Translations under genes and position numbers: made by a program
From: DASTFY01 sp963813375
GTDB taxonomy: Bacteria; Actinomycetota; Acidimicrobiia; Acidimicrobiales; Ilumatobacteraceae
Direction of reading: 5' to 3'
Length of the DNA: 64,000 bases
Assembly (NCBI GenBank): GCA_963813375.1
Contig: CAWEYT010000009.1
Location: 62,001 to 126,000 of the forward strand
Part shown: piece after piece, positions 53,648 to 64,000 of the stretch
Numbering within the stretch: position 1 is the first letter of the stretch
Layout of the letters: each line of letters opens with the position of its first letter
Notes under the pieces: model-generated
The model's database searches: none
What the model saw: only the letters and a program-made list of their open reading frames with translations
What the model was told of the DNA's origin: nothing

Positions 53648-54976
53648 TCAGTCGAGGGCGTCGAGGGCGTCGAAGACCGCACCCGTGTGGCGGAGGGACC
53701 GCTCGAGCGAGAAGGCCTCCTCGAGGGCGTCACCGTCGAGCGGCACCCGCTCGTCCTTCTCGAGGAGCGACCGGAACGACACACCCTCCTCCCAGGCCCG
53801 GGCGGCGTCCTCCTGCACGATGCGGTACGCGTCGTCGCGGCCGAGGCCGGCGGCGATCAGAGCCAGGAGCACGGGTTGGGAGAAGACCAGCCCATGGCTC
53901 GCCCACAGGTTGGCCAGCATCCGCTCCGGGAAGACCTGCAGCCCTGCCACCAGTGACTCGGCCCGCTTCAGCACGTAGTAGGCGAGCATCGAGGAGTCCG
54001 GGAGGATCACCCGCTCGACCGAGGAGTGCGAGATGTCCCGCTCGTGCCAGAGCGCCACGTCCTCCAGGCCGGCCTGCAGGTTGCCGCGGAGGATGCGGGC
54101 CAGGCCGGCCAGGCGCTCGGCGGTGATCGGGTTGCGCTTGTGGGGCATGGCCGACGAGCCCTTCTGGCCGGCCTTGAAGCCCTCCTCGACCTCGCGCACC
54201 TCGGTCCGCTGGAGGTGGCGGAGCTCGACGGCGATCAGCTCGACCGTCGCGCCGACGGCTGCGCAGGCCCACAGGTACTCGGCGTGGCGGTCACGGGCGA
54301 TCACCTGGGTCGCCGGGACCGGCGTGAGACCGAGGGCCGAGCACACCGATCGCTCCACGGCGGGATCGACGTTCGAGTACGTCCCGACCGCGCCGGACAG
54401 CTTGCCCACGGCGATGGCCGTGCGGGCCGCCCGAAGCCGGGCGCGGTCGCGGTCGGCTTGGAGGCACCACAGCGCCACCTTCACCCCGAACGTCGTCGGC
54501 TCGGCGTGGATGCCGTGGGTGCGGCCGATCATCGTGGTGTGGCGGTGGTCCAGCGCGGTGGACCTCAGCGTCGCCACGAGCGCGTCGGCGGCCGCCAGCA
54601 GGAGGTCGGCGGCGTCGCGCAGCATCCAGCACCATGCCGTGTCGACGACATCGGACGACGTGAGCCCGTAGTGGATCCACTTGGCCGCGTCAGGCGCGCC
54701 GGCCGAGCTGATGGCGGCCTGAGTGACGTCGACGAAGGCGGCGACGTCGTGGTCGGTGATGCGCTCTCGTTCGTCGCAGGCCTCGACGAAGGCCTCGTCG
54801 ACCACGGGCGCCAGTGCTCGACAGGCCTCGGCGTCGGCGGCGGGCACGACGCCGAGTGCCGACCAAGCCTCGGTGGCCAGCAACTCGATCTCCAGCCAGC
54901 GACCGAGACGAGCCGTGTCGCTGAACACGGCCGCCATCTCGGGCAGGCGGTAGCGGGGGATCACGGCACGGATCAT
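53648..54976 (-). CDS. purB: Adenylosuccinate lyase
   Basis: Catalyses two fumarate-releasing steps of purine synthesis (SAICAR to AICAR, adenylosuccinate to AMP), 442 residues. Motifs: IHYGLTSSDVVDTA, MIGRTHGIHAEP with the catalytic His, and the flexible loop GSSAMPHKRNPI. ATG 54976 gives the typical start (VIPRYRLPEM). It heads the purB-C-S-Q run on the reverse strand and is divergent from the ALDH gene (84 bases apart). Confidence 0.96.
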   Translation of the reverse strand: MIRAVIPRYRLPEMAAVFSDTARLGRWLEIELLATEAWSALGVVPAADAEACRALAPVVDEAFVEACDERERITDHDVAAFVDVTQAAISSAGAPDAAKWIHYGLTSSDVVDTAWCWMLRDAADLLLAAADALVATLRSTALDHRHTTMIGRTHGIHAEPTTFGVKVALWCLQADRDRARLRAARTAIAVGKLSGAVGTYSNVDPAVERSVCSALGLTPVPATQVIARDRHAEYLWACAAVGATVELIAVELRHLQRTEVREVEEGFKAGQKGSSAMPHKRNPITAERLAGLARILRGNLQAGLEDVALWHERDISHSSVERVILPDSSMLAYYVLKRAESLVAGLQVFPERMLANLWASHGLVFSQPVLLALIAAGLGRDDAYRIVQEDAARAWEEGVSFRSLLEKDERVPLDGDALEEAFSLERSLRHTGAVFDALDALD

Positions 54977-55047
54977 CCCACGGCGCATCCCACGATCCGT
55001 GGCCCACGGACCGAGCACGCCGGGCGCGGCGGCGTGCCGGATCCTGG

Positions 55048-55053
55048 GAGAAT
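55048..55053 (+). promoter_or_regulatory. -10-like box GAGAAT of the ALDH gene
   Basis: GAGAAT ends seven bases before the ATG at 55061, the same spacing as the other leaderless starts. Confidence 0.3.
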
Positions 55054-55060
55054 GGAACGC

Positions 55061-56566
55061 ATGATCCGAGCAGCCGAGCTCTTCTCCCAGATGGGCCTCG
55101 ACCCCGACCTGACCGACGGCGACGGCCGGGACGTGCAGACCCCGATCGACGGCAGCGTGATCGGTTCCGTGATGGACACCGACCCCGTCGTCCTCGACGA
55201 CTCGATCGGCCTGGCGCTCCGCGCCTACGAGCACTGGCGGGACGTTCCCGCCCCGCAGCGGGGCGATCTGGTCCGCCGCTACGGCGAGGCGCTGCGGACC
55301 CACAAGGAGGCCCTGGGCACGCTCGTCAGCCTCGAGGCCGGCAAGATCCTCAGCGAGGGGCTCGGCGAGGTCCAGGAGATGATCGACATCTGCGACTTCG
55401 CGGTCGGTCTGTCACGGCAGCTCTACGGCAAGACCATCGCGTCCGAACGGCCCGGGCACCGGCTGATGGAGCTGTGGCACCCGCTCGGTCCGATCGCCGT
55501 CATCACGGCGTTCAACTTCCCGGTGGCCGTGTGGTCCTGGAACACGGCCATCAGCCTGGTGTGCGGGAACCCGGTCCTGTGGAAGCCGTCGGAGAAGACG
55601 CCGCTCACGGCGGTGGCCTGCACCGCGCTCCTCCGCCAGCTCCTGGAGGACGAGCCGGCACTGCACGGCCTGGCCCAGGTGGTCACCGGCGACCACAACC
55701 TGGCCCGGGTGCTGACGGACGACGTGCGCCTCCCGCTGGTGAGCGCCACCGGCAGCACCAGGATGGGCCGGGAGGTCGGGCCGCGGGTGGCGGCCCGCTT
55801 CGGCCGCAGCCTGCTGGAGCTGGGCGGGAACAACGCCATGATCGTGGCGCCCTCGGCGGACCTGGACCTCGCCCGTCGGGCCATCGTGTTCTCGGCCGTC
55901 GGCACCGCCGGGCAGCGCTGCACCTCGCTGCGCCGCCTCATCGCCCACCGGGCGGTCCACGACGAGCTGGTCGAGTCGCTGGCCAAGGCCTACGCCAGCG
56001 TGCCCATCGGCAACCCGCTCGAGGAGGGCACGCTCATGGGCCCCCTCATCGACGGCGCGGCGTTCGGGCACATGGACGCCGCGCTCGGCCGCGCCCGCCA
56101 GCAGGGCGGCACCGTCCACGGCGGCGAGCGGGCCCTGGCCGATCGCTGGCCCGACGCCTACTACGTGGAGCCGGCGTTGGTCGAGATGCCGGCGCAGACG
56201 GCGATCGTGCAGGAGGAGACGTTCGCTCCCATCCTCTACGTGCTGCCCTACGACGAGCTGGACGAGGCGATCGCCATCCAGAACGGGGTGCCCCAGGGCC
56301 TGTCGTCGAGCATCTTCACCACCGACGTCCGCGAGGCCGAGCAGTTCGTCTCCGCGGCCGGCAGCGACTGCGGCATCGCCAACGTCAACGTCGGCCCGAG
56401 CGGCGCCGAGATCGGTGGGGCCTTCGGCGGCGAGAAGGCCACCGGCGGCGGCCGGGAGGCGGGATCGGACTCGTGGAAGGCCTACATGCGACGCACCACG
56501 GTGACCGTCAACTACTCCCGCGAGCTGCCATTGGCCCAAGGCGTGCGCTTCGACGCCGACTGGTGA
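55061..56566 (+). CDS. Aldehyde dehydrogenase, ALDH7 / piperidine-6-carboxylate dehydrogenase group
   Basis: NAD(P)+-dependent oxidation of an aldehyde, probably aminoadipate semialdehyde, 501 residues. Features: AITAFNFPVAVWSWN, KPSEKTPLTA, SATGSTRMGREVG, the Glu in LLELGGNNAMIV, the catalytic Cys in AGQRCTSLRRL, and GSDSWKAYMRR at the end. The loop PTVAFNFP-type plus GGNNA is typical of the ALDH7 (antiquitin) subfamily. It is followed by a fused 2-oxoacid dehydrogenase E1 gene after seven bases. Confidence 0.88.
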   Translation: MIRAAELFSQMGLDPDLTDGDGRDVQTPIDGSVIGSVMDTDPVVLDDSIGLALRAYEHWRDVPAPQRGDLVRRYGEALRTHKEALGTLVSLEAGKILSEGLGEVQEMIDICDFAVGLSRQLYGKTIASERPGHRLMELWHPLGPIAVITAFNFPVAVWSWNTAISLVCGNPVLWKPSEKTPLTAVACTALLRQLLEDEPALHGLAQVVTGDHNLARVLTDDVRLPLVSATGSTRMGREVGPRVAARFGRSLLELGGNNAMIVAPSADLDLARRAIVFSAVGTAGQRCTSLRRLIAHRAVHDELVESLAKAYASVPIGNPLEEGTLMGPLIDGAAFGHMDAALGRARQQGGTVHGGERALADRWPDAYYVEPALVEMPAQTAIVQEETFAPILYVLPYDELDEAIAIQNGVPQGLSSSIFTTDVREAEQFVSAAGSDCGIANVNVGPSGAEIGGAFGGEKATGGGREAGSDSWKAYMRRTTVTVNYSRELPLAQGVRFDADW

Positions 56567-56573
56567 ACGCCCG

Positions 56574-58856
56574 GTGAGCTCCACCGCTACCGACGAGCGC
56601 CTGCCGCTCGACCAGCACCTGCTCGGGGCCCTGGCCGCCCTGCCCAGCGCGCCGGCCCGCGATCCCGACCAGCCCGTGCGCCCGGGCTCGGGCCTGACCG
56701 GCACGGACCTGATGGCGCTGTTCGAGGCGCAGGTCACCAGCCGCCACCTCGACCTCGTCGCTCGCTGGCTGCGCGGTCGTGGCCAGGGCTACTACACCAT
56801 CGGCTCCGCGGGCCACGAAGCCAACGCGACCGTGGCCGCGGCGCTGCGCCCGTCGGATCCCGCCCTCCTCCACTACCGGTCCGGCGGGTTCTACGTGCGC
56901 CGCGCCATGCAGGTGCCCGGACACGATCCCCGGCGTGACGTGCTGCTGGGACTCGTGGCGGCCACCGACGAGCCGATGGCCGGCGGGCGCCACAAGGTCT
57001 TCGGCCACCACGACCTGGCCGTCATCCCGCAGACCTCGACGATCGCGTCGCACCTGCCCCGCGCGCTCGGGGTGGCCTTCAGCATCGATCGGGCACAGCG
57101 ACTCGGTGTTCCGTCGGCCTGGCCGGCGGACGCCATCGCCGTGTGCAGCTTCGGCGACGCCTCGGCCAACCACTCCACGGCCACCGGCGCCATCAACACG
57201 GCGTGCCGCATCGGTCACCAGCACCTGCCGCTGCCCCTGCTGTTCGTGTGCGAGGACAACGGACTCGGGATCAGCGTGCGCACGCCGCCCGGCTGGATCG
57301 AGGCTGCCTATGGACGGCGGCCGCATCTGCGCTGGTTCGCGGCCGATGGCATGGACCCGGTGGCCACGTTCGACGCGGCGTCGGCGGCGGCGGACTGGGT
57401 GCGGTCCGAGCGGGCGCCCGCCTTCCTCCACCTGCGCACCGTCCGGTTCATGGCCCACGCCGGCACGGACGTGGAGGCCGCCTACCGCAACCCGGCCGAG
57501 ATCCGCGACGACTACGCCCGCGACCCCATCCTCGGGACAGCGCAACTCATCTGCGAGGCCGGTGTCGCGACCCCCACCGCGCTCGTCCACCACTACGAGC
57601 GCATCCGCGCCGAGGTGCGGGACCTGGCCGAGGAGTACGCCACCCGGCCGCAGCTCACCAGCGCCGACGCGGTCATGGCGCCGCTGGCGCCCCGGCACCC
57701 GGACAAGGTGCGGGCCGAGGCGGTGACGGCAGCATCCACCGAGCGACGGCGCGCGATGTTCGACGGCGCCCTTCCCGAGGACGAGGGGCCCCTGACGCTG
57801 GCCCAGTCGATCAACCGCACGCTGCTCGAGCTGCTGGCCCGCTATCCCGAGCTGCTCGTGTTCGGCGAGGACGTCGCGGCCAAGGGCGGCGTGTACGGCG
57901 TCACCCGCGGCCTCTTGAAGCGGGCCGGCGCCGCCCGCGTCTTCGACACCGTGCTGGACGAGCAGTCGATCCTCGGCATGGCGCTCGGCGCGGGCGTGAC
58001 CGGTCTCCTCCCGGTGCCCGAGATCCAGTACCTGGCCTACCTGCACAACGCCGAGGACCAGCTCCGTGGGGAGGCCGCCACCCTCCAGTTCTTCTCCCAG
58101 GGCCAGTACCGCAACCCGCTGGTGGTGCGCATCGCCGGTTACGGCTACCAGAAGGGGTTCGGTGGCCACTTCCACAACGACGACGCCGTCGGCGTGCTGC
58201 GGGACATCCCCGGGCTCGTGATCGCCTCCCCGGCCCTGCCGGATGACGCGGCCGCCATGTTGCGGACGTGTGTGGCGGCGGCCGCCATCGACGGCACCGT
58301 CTGCGTGTTCCTGGAGCCGATCGCGCTCTACCACACGACCGACCTGCACGAACCCGGGGACGGCGCATGGGCCGCGCCGTACACGGCCCCGTCGCGCTGG
58401 GAGGACGTCCACGTGCCCCTCGGGGCGGCGCGGGTCCACGGTGAAGGTTCGGACCTCACCATCGTCACCAGCGGCAACGGCGTCTACATGAGCCTGCGGG
58501 TGGCGCGGCGGCTCGCCGGCGAGGGGATCGGCGCCCGCGTGGTCGACCTGCGCTGGCTGGCGCCACTGCCGATGGACGACGTCCTCCGCGAGGCGGAGGC
58601 CACAGGACGCGTGCTCGTCGTCGACGAGACCCGCCGGACCGGCGGCATCAGCGAGGGTGTGCTGGCGGCACTGGTCGACGCCAGGTACTCGGGGCGCATG
58701 GCCCGGGTGGCCAGCAAGGACTCGATCATCCCGCTCGGCGCCGCGGCCGAGCTGGTACTGCTCTCGGAGGAAGAGATCGAGGGCACCGCCCGCGCGCTCG
58801 TCGCCGGGCCGAGACAGGGTAGGGCCCGGGCACTCGTCGCCGGCTCGGCGGGGTAG
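56574..58856 (+). CDS. Fused alpha/beta E1 component of a 2-oxoacid dehydrogenase complex
   Basis: Thiamine-diphosphate enzyme that decarboxylates a branched-chain or related 2-oxoacid, 760 residues. The alpha half (about 1-370) has the TDP/Mg site in FGDASANHSTATGA and CEDN. The beta half (about 405-760) has FGEDVAAKGGVYGVTRGL, LDEQSILGMALG and VVDETRRTGG. In most bacteria alpha and beta are separate genes. No E2 or E3 gene lies in the window. GTG 56574 follows ALDH by seven bases, suggesting one pathway, possibly lysine or branched-chain breakdown (inference). Confidence 0.87.
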   Translation: MSSTATDERLPLDQHLLGALAALPSAPARDPDQPVRPGSGLTGTDLMALFEAQVTSRHLDLVARWLRGRGQGYYTIGSAGHEANATVAAALRPSDPALLHYRSGGFYVRRAMQVPGHDPRRDVLLGLVAATDEPMAGGRHKVFGHHDLAVIPQTSTIASHLPRALGVAFSIDRAQRLGVPSAWPADAIAVCSFGDASANHSTATGAINTACRIGHQHLPLPLLFVCEDNGLGISVRTPPGWIEAAYGRRPHLRWFAADGMDPVATFDAASAAADWVRSERAPAFLHLRTVRFMAHAGTDVEAAYRNPAEIRDDYARDPILGTAQLICEAGVATPTALVHHYERIRAEVRDLAEEYATRPQLTSADAVMAPLAPRHPDKVRAEAVTAASTERRRAMFDGALPEDEGPLTLAQSINRTLLELLARYPELLVFGEDVAAKGGVYGVTRGLLKRAGAARVFDTVLDEQSILGMALGAGVTGLLPVPEIQYLAYLHNAEDQLRGEAATLQFFSQGQYRNPLVVRIAGYGYQKGFGGHFHNDDAVGVLRDIPGLVIASPALPDDAAAMLRTCVAAAAIDGTVCVFLEPIALYHTTDLHEPGDGAWAAPYTAPSRWEDVHVPLGAARVHGEGSDLTIVTSGNGVYMSLRVARRLAGEGIGARVVDLRWLAPLPMDDVLREAEATGRVLVVDETRRTGGISEGVLAALVDARYSGRMARVASKDSIIPLGAAAELVLLSEEEIEGTARALVAGPRQGRARALVAGSAG

Positions 58857-58869
58857 TAGAACGTCGGCC

Positions 58870-59310
58870 GTGGCCGCCGTCGTCATCTACGAGAGCCTGA
58901 CCGGCAACACGAAGCGGGCCGCCGAGCTCATCGGACGGGAGCTCGCTGGACGCGGCATCGACAGCACGATCTGCCCGATCACGGCCATCGACCTCCAGGC
59001 CCTCAGCGCCGCCGACCTCGTCGTCGTCGGGTCGTGGACGGACGGGATGTTCTTCTTCGGACAACGCCCAGGTCGCGGCGGGCGGATCAAGGACAAGCTG
59101 CCGGCGATGGCGGGCAAGCGGGCGGTGACCTTCATCACGTTCGCGCTGGAGCCCCGCCGAGCGCTCGACAAGCTGAGCGACATCGTCCGCGCGACAGGCG
59201 CCGACGTCATCGGCGGCATGGCCATCCGCCGTGACGATCTCGACGGCGGCACGAAGGACCTCGTCGATCGCCTCCTCTCCGCCGACCGGTCGGCCGACCA
59301 CCAGGTGTGA
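58870..59310 (+). CDS. Flavodoxin-like protein
   Basis: FMN-binding electron carrier or reductase, 146 residues. The phosphate-binding loop is YESLTGNTKRAA (residues 7-18), with the VVGSWTDGMFFFGQ loop near the flavin. GTG 58870 is used, 13 bases after the E1 gene, likely in the same operon. It converges with purD, which ends 13 bases away. Confidence 0.8.
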   Translation: MAAVVIYESLTGNTKRAAELIGRELAGRGIDSTICPITAIDLQALSAADLVVVGSWTDGMFFFGQRPGRGGRIKDKLPAMAGKRAVTFITFALEPRRALDKLSDIVRATGADVIGGMAIRRDDLDGGTKDLVDRLLSADRSADHQV

Positions 59311-59323
59311 CACAAGCGGCGAG

Positions 59324-60546
<1,223 letters not shown>

Positions 60547-60549
60547 GGA

Positions 60550-61827
<1,278 letters not shown>

Positions 61828-61940
61828 CGGCGGCTCCTCTCCTGCGGCTCTCCCAGCGGCTCGGCGCCGACAGTGTCGCAGGGATCAGGGCGCGGGCGAA
61901 CGACCCGCGGCGGCGACGTTGCCGATCAAACGACCGGCGA

Positions 61941-62492
61941 TCAGAGCGGGTGCGAGACCAGGATCTCGTCGGCCCGACGGCGCGACCGGCGCAGCACCAG
62001 CCCGCCGGCGAGGAGCGCCAGGGCGCTGATCCCCACGACGGCCGCCGAAGCGGGGCCCGTCACGGGCAGGTCCGTGCGCACCGCGGCCTGCGGGGCCGCC
62101 ACCGGACCGGCAGGGAGCACGACGACCGGCGGCTCGGGCTGGGCCTGAGGCTGCGGCCCGGGGCCGGGCTGGGGGACGTTCTCGGTCGGCGGGGTCGCCG
62201 GTGGCGCGGTCGGCTCGGGCACCGTCGTCCTCTGGCACTGTGTCCTCGGGCACGGTGTCGTCGGGCAGGGAGCTGCCCGTCTCGTCGGGCTCCTGGTTGC
62301 GGGGCCGTGTCGTCTCCGGAGCCGCGGTCGTCTCGGGGCCGCGGTGGTCTCGGGCGGGGGGATCGTCTCGTTCGTCGTCTCGGTCGCAGTTCCGTTGCCG
62401 GGTTCCTCCGCGGCCACCGGCACCGACAGCACACCGAGGGCGGCGATCGCAGTCGCTGCCCCTACCAGCCCACCTCTCGTCATCCGCCTCAT
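61941..62492 (-). CDS. LPXTG surface protein, two compensating frameshifts
   Basis: Cell-wall-anchored protein of unknown function, 183 residues. A signal peptide (VGAATAIAALGVLSVPVAA) is followed by a Thr/Glu/Pro-rich stalk and a C-terminal sorting signal: LPVTG, a hydrophobic helix (AAVVGISALALLAGGLVL) and RRSRRRA. Between about 62227 and 62340 the acidic stalk (DDTVPEDTVPED) reads in another frame: one base appears missing near 62335-62340 and one extra near 62227-62232, so the frame returns. No sortase gene is nearby. Confidence 0.75.
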   Translation of the reverse strand: MRRMTRGGLVGAATAIAALGVLSVPVAAEEPGNGTATETTNETIPPPETTAAPRRPRLRRRHGPATRSPTRRAAPCPTTPCPRTQCQRTTVPEPTAPPATPPTENVPQPGPGPQPQAQPEPPVVVLPAGPVAAPQAAVRTDLPVTGPASAAVVGISALALLAGGLVLRRSRRRADEILVSHPL

Positions 62493-62669
62493 CGCTCTTC
62501 TCCCTGCGCCCGTTCCAGGAGTGGAACGGCCGGATCATCGCGAACCCGCGGTGGCGGCAGCCGTTCCAACGGCGACCCAGACCGTCCACCGCGGCTGAAC
62601 GGCCCCTGACGGCCTCCGCGCCGCGGTACCAGCCGCACCGCACCGCGGTCGCCGAGGCCGTCGGCGCTG

Positions 62670-62963
62670 CTAGAGGTCGATGCGGACCGCGGCGCGGTCG
62701 GCGACGTGGGGGCCGATCACGTCGTGGCGGAAGCGCAGGTGGTCCGGGTGCTCGTCGTACGCGGCCCAGCCGTCGGCGTCGTCGAAGTCGCCCACGATGG
62801 CGAAGTCCCACGACCCCTCTCCGAGGCGCAGGTCGGGACCGAACGTGTAGGCCCGGATCGAGGGGACCTGGCCGGGAAGCTCGGCCGCCGCGGCGGCGAT
62901 GCGCTCGACGTCGGCGGCCGTGGTGGCCTCGGTGAACCGGAACAGCACGCAGTGGCGGACCAT
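62670..62963 (-). CDS. Dabb-family (dimeric A/B barrel) protein
   Basis: Small stress-responsive A/B-barrel protein, 97 residues. VRHCVLFRFTEATTAADVE at the start and AYDEHPDHLRFRHDVIGP near the end are the family signature. ATG 62963 has a TAGGGT -10 box seven bases upstream. It lies between clpB and the LPXTG gene; its role is not known. Confidence 0.85.
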   Translation of the reverse strand: MVRHCVLFRFTEATTAADVERIAAAAAELPGQVPSIRAYTFGPDLRLGEGSWDFAIVGDFDDADGWAAYDEHPDHLRFRHDVIGPHVADRAAVRIDL

Positions 62964-62970
62964 GCCCGGC

Positions 62971-62976
62971 ACCCTA
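62971..62976 (-). promoter_or_regulatory. -10 box TAGGGT of the Dabb gene, leaderless type
   Basis: On the reverse strand TAGGGT ends seven bases before the ATG at 62963. Confidence 0.35.
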
Positions 62977-62994
62977 CGTGGCACTCGGGTCCGG

Positions 62995-64000
62995 TCAGGC
63001 GGGGAGGGGTGCGCCGGCGGCGGCGTGGACCTCGAAGGAGCCGTCGTGCGCGTCGACCACGACAGCGTCGCCCTCGCCCACCTTGCCCTCCAGCACCAGC
63101 ATGGCGGCACGGTCGCCGATCTCCCGCTGGATCACCCGCTTGAGCGGCCGGGCGCCGAAGGCAGGGTCGTAGCCCTCGTGGGCCAGCAGCGCCGTCGCCG
63201 CCGGGGTCACGTCGAGCCCGATGCGCCGTTCGGCCAGACGGTCCCGGAGGTGGGCGAGCTGGATCTCCACGATCGCGCCGAGGTCGGCCTCGGTCAGCGC
63301 CCGGAAGCGGATGATCTCGTCCACCCGGTTGATGAACTCGGGCTTGAAGAACGCCATCGGGTCGCCGGGCAGATTGCTCGTCATGATCAGCACGGTGTTG
63401 GTGAAGTCGACCGTGCGGCCCTGGCCGTCGGTGAGGCGACCGTCGTCCAGCACCTGCAGCAGGACGTTGAACACGTCGGGGTGCGCCTTCTCGATCTCGT
63501 CCAGCAACACGACGCTGTAGGGCCGGCGCCGGACGGCCTCCGTGAGCTGGCCGCCTTCGTCGTACCCGATGTAGCCGGGAGGCGCGCCGATCAGGCGGGA
63601 CACGGAGTGCTTCTCCATGTACTCGCCCATGTCGATGCGCACCATGGCCCGCTCGTCGTCGAACAGGAACTCGGCCAGCGCCCGGGCCAGCTCGGTCTTG
63701 CCGACGCCGGTGGGGCCCAGGAACATGAACGACCCGATGGGTCGGTGCGGGTCCGACAGCCCGGCGCGGCTGCGCCGGATGGCGTTGGCCACCGCCCGCA
63801 CGGCGTCGTCCTGACCGATGACCCGGCGGTGGAGCAGCTCCTCGAGGTGGACGAGCTTGTCCATCTCGCCTTCCATCAGCCGGCTGACCGGGACGCCGGT
63901 CGACTTCGAGACCACCTCGGCGATGTCCTCGGCGTCGACCTCCTCCTTCAGCATCCGGCGGCCGGACTGCAGCTCGTCCAGGTGCGCGGTGGCGTCGGCG
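62995..64000 (-). CDS. clpB: ClpB disaggregase, C-terminal part (cut by window edge)
   Basis: Hsp100 AAA+ chaperone that rescues aggregated proteins with DnaK. Only the last 334 or so codons are in the window. Seen: the end of the middle region, GQDDAVRAVANAIRRSRAGL, Walker A GPTGVGKTELA, the pore loop GYIGYDEGG, Walker B VVLLDEIEKAH, FINRVDEI and the sensor 2 GARPLKR. Between TSNL and FKPEFINR there are only about seven residues, roughly 20 fewer than in most ClpB proteins; the rest is standard. Confidence 0.94.
   Translation of the reverse strand, partial: ADATAHLDELQSGRRMLKEEVDAEDIAEVVSKSTGVPVSRLMEGEMDKLVHLEELLHRRVIGQDDAVRAVANAIRRSRAGLSDPHRPIGSFMFLGPTGVGKTELARALAEFLFDDERAMVRIDMGEYMEKHSVSRLIGAPPGYIGYDEGGQLTEAVRRRPYSVVLLDEIEKAHPDVFNVLLQVLDDGRLTDGQGRTVDFTNTVLIMTSNLPGDPMAFFKPEFINRVDEIIRFRALTEADLGAIVEIQLAHLRDRLAERRIGLDVTPAATALLAHEGYDPAFGARPLKRVIQREIGDRAAMLVLEGKVGEGDAVVVDAHDGSFEVHAAAGAPLPA

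Noticed and set aside
61861..61920. Short GCGGG/CCCGC hairpin downstream of the LPXTG gene as a terminator
   Set aside because: Only five base pairs and no T-run on either strand.
62493..62669. A gene in the 177-base gap between the LPXTG and Dabb genes
   Set aside because: No frame with a convincing start, ribosome site or composition was found.

Overview
The window is 64 kb of very GC-rich DNA packed with genes on both strands. It looks like the chromosome of an actinobacterium, most likely of the class Acidimicrobiia or a close relative. The support is a WhiB7-type regulator, a clpS-DUF2017 pair, a WXG100 protein, an F420-type luciferase-like oxidoreductase, an actinobacterial aa3/caa3 oxidase operon (ctaC-D-E-F-G), a PurS/PurQ/PurL-type purine pathway, and many genes with a TAnnnT -10 box 6-8 bases before the start codon (leaderless mRNAs). 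The class assignment is inference. No rRNA, insertion sequence, phage or CRISPR array is seen.

Layout. 1-7.3 kb: a partial DNA adenine methylase divergent from pantothenate kinase, a lipoprotein, then a five-gene reverse-strand operon (HTH regulator with a thiamine-binding-like domain, tandem acetyltransferase, FAD oxidase, choline-kinase-like enzyme, HAD phosphatase) and a lone WXG100 protein. 7.3-16.2 kb: NUDIX, methyltransferase, M20 amidohydrolase, CaiB-type CoA transferase, ATP-dependent DNA ligase, dUTPase, glycosyltransferase, oligoribonuclease, metallo-beta-lactamase-fold enzyme and acyl-ACP thioesterase. 16.2-17 kb: whiB7 behind a leader that holds a small upstream reading frame and an intrinsic terminator, arranged like a ribosome-controlled attenuator. 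17-22.8 kb: thiol-disulfide pair (TlpA-like, CcdA), poly-gamma-glutamate hydrolase-like protein, pdxH, serS and an ABC exporter.

22.9-32.7 kb is a respiratory block. A conventional caa3-type oxidase (ctaC, D, E, F, G plus ctaB) is preceded in the same orientation by a second set: a subunit I paralogue without any of the six haem/copper histidines, a subunit III paralogue, and a membrane protein with a beta-rich tail. 32.7-36.8 kb: clpS-DUF2017, tRNA-Glu, -Asp and -Phe, a truncated MFS exporter next to tRNA-Phe, a secreted proline-rich protein, a HAD phosphatase and pyrE. 38.5-44.5 kb is a tyrosine-catabolism module (Lrp-type regulator, 4-hydroxyphenylpyruvate dioxygenase, aminotransferase, fumarylacetoacetase, acetoacetyl-CoA synthetase). 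44.5-61.8 kb holds nine purine genes (purM, F, L, Q, S, C, B, D, A), interrupted by a sigma/anti-sigma pair, a small basic protein and an ALDH - fused E1 - flavodoxin island. The right end has an LPXTG surface protein, a dimeric A/B-barrel protein and the C-terminal part of ClpB.

Data quality. At least a dozen conserved genes are split by single-base shifts, mostly one extra base, at about one per 3-4 kb. The two parts of each gene join perfectly once one base is ignored. I annotate these as single genes and consider consensus-sequence errors more likely than real inactivation.
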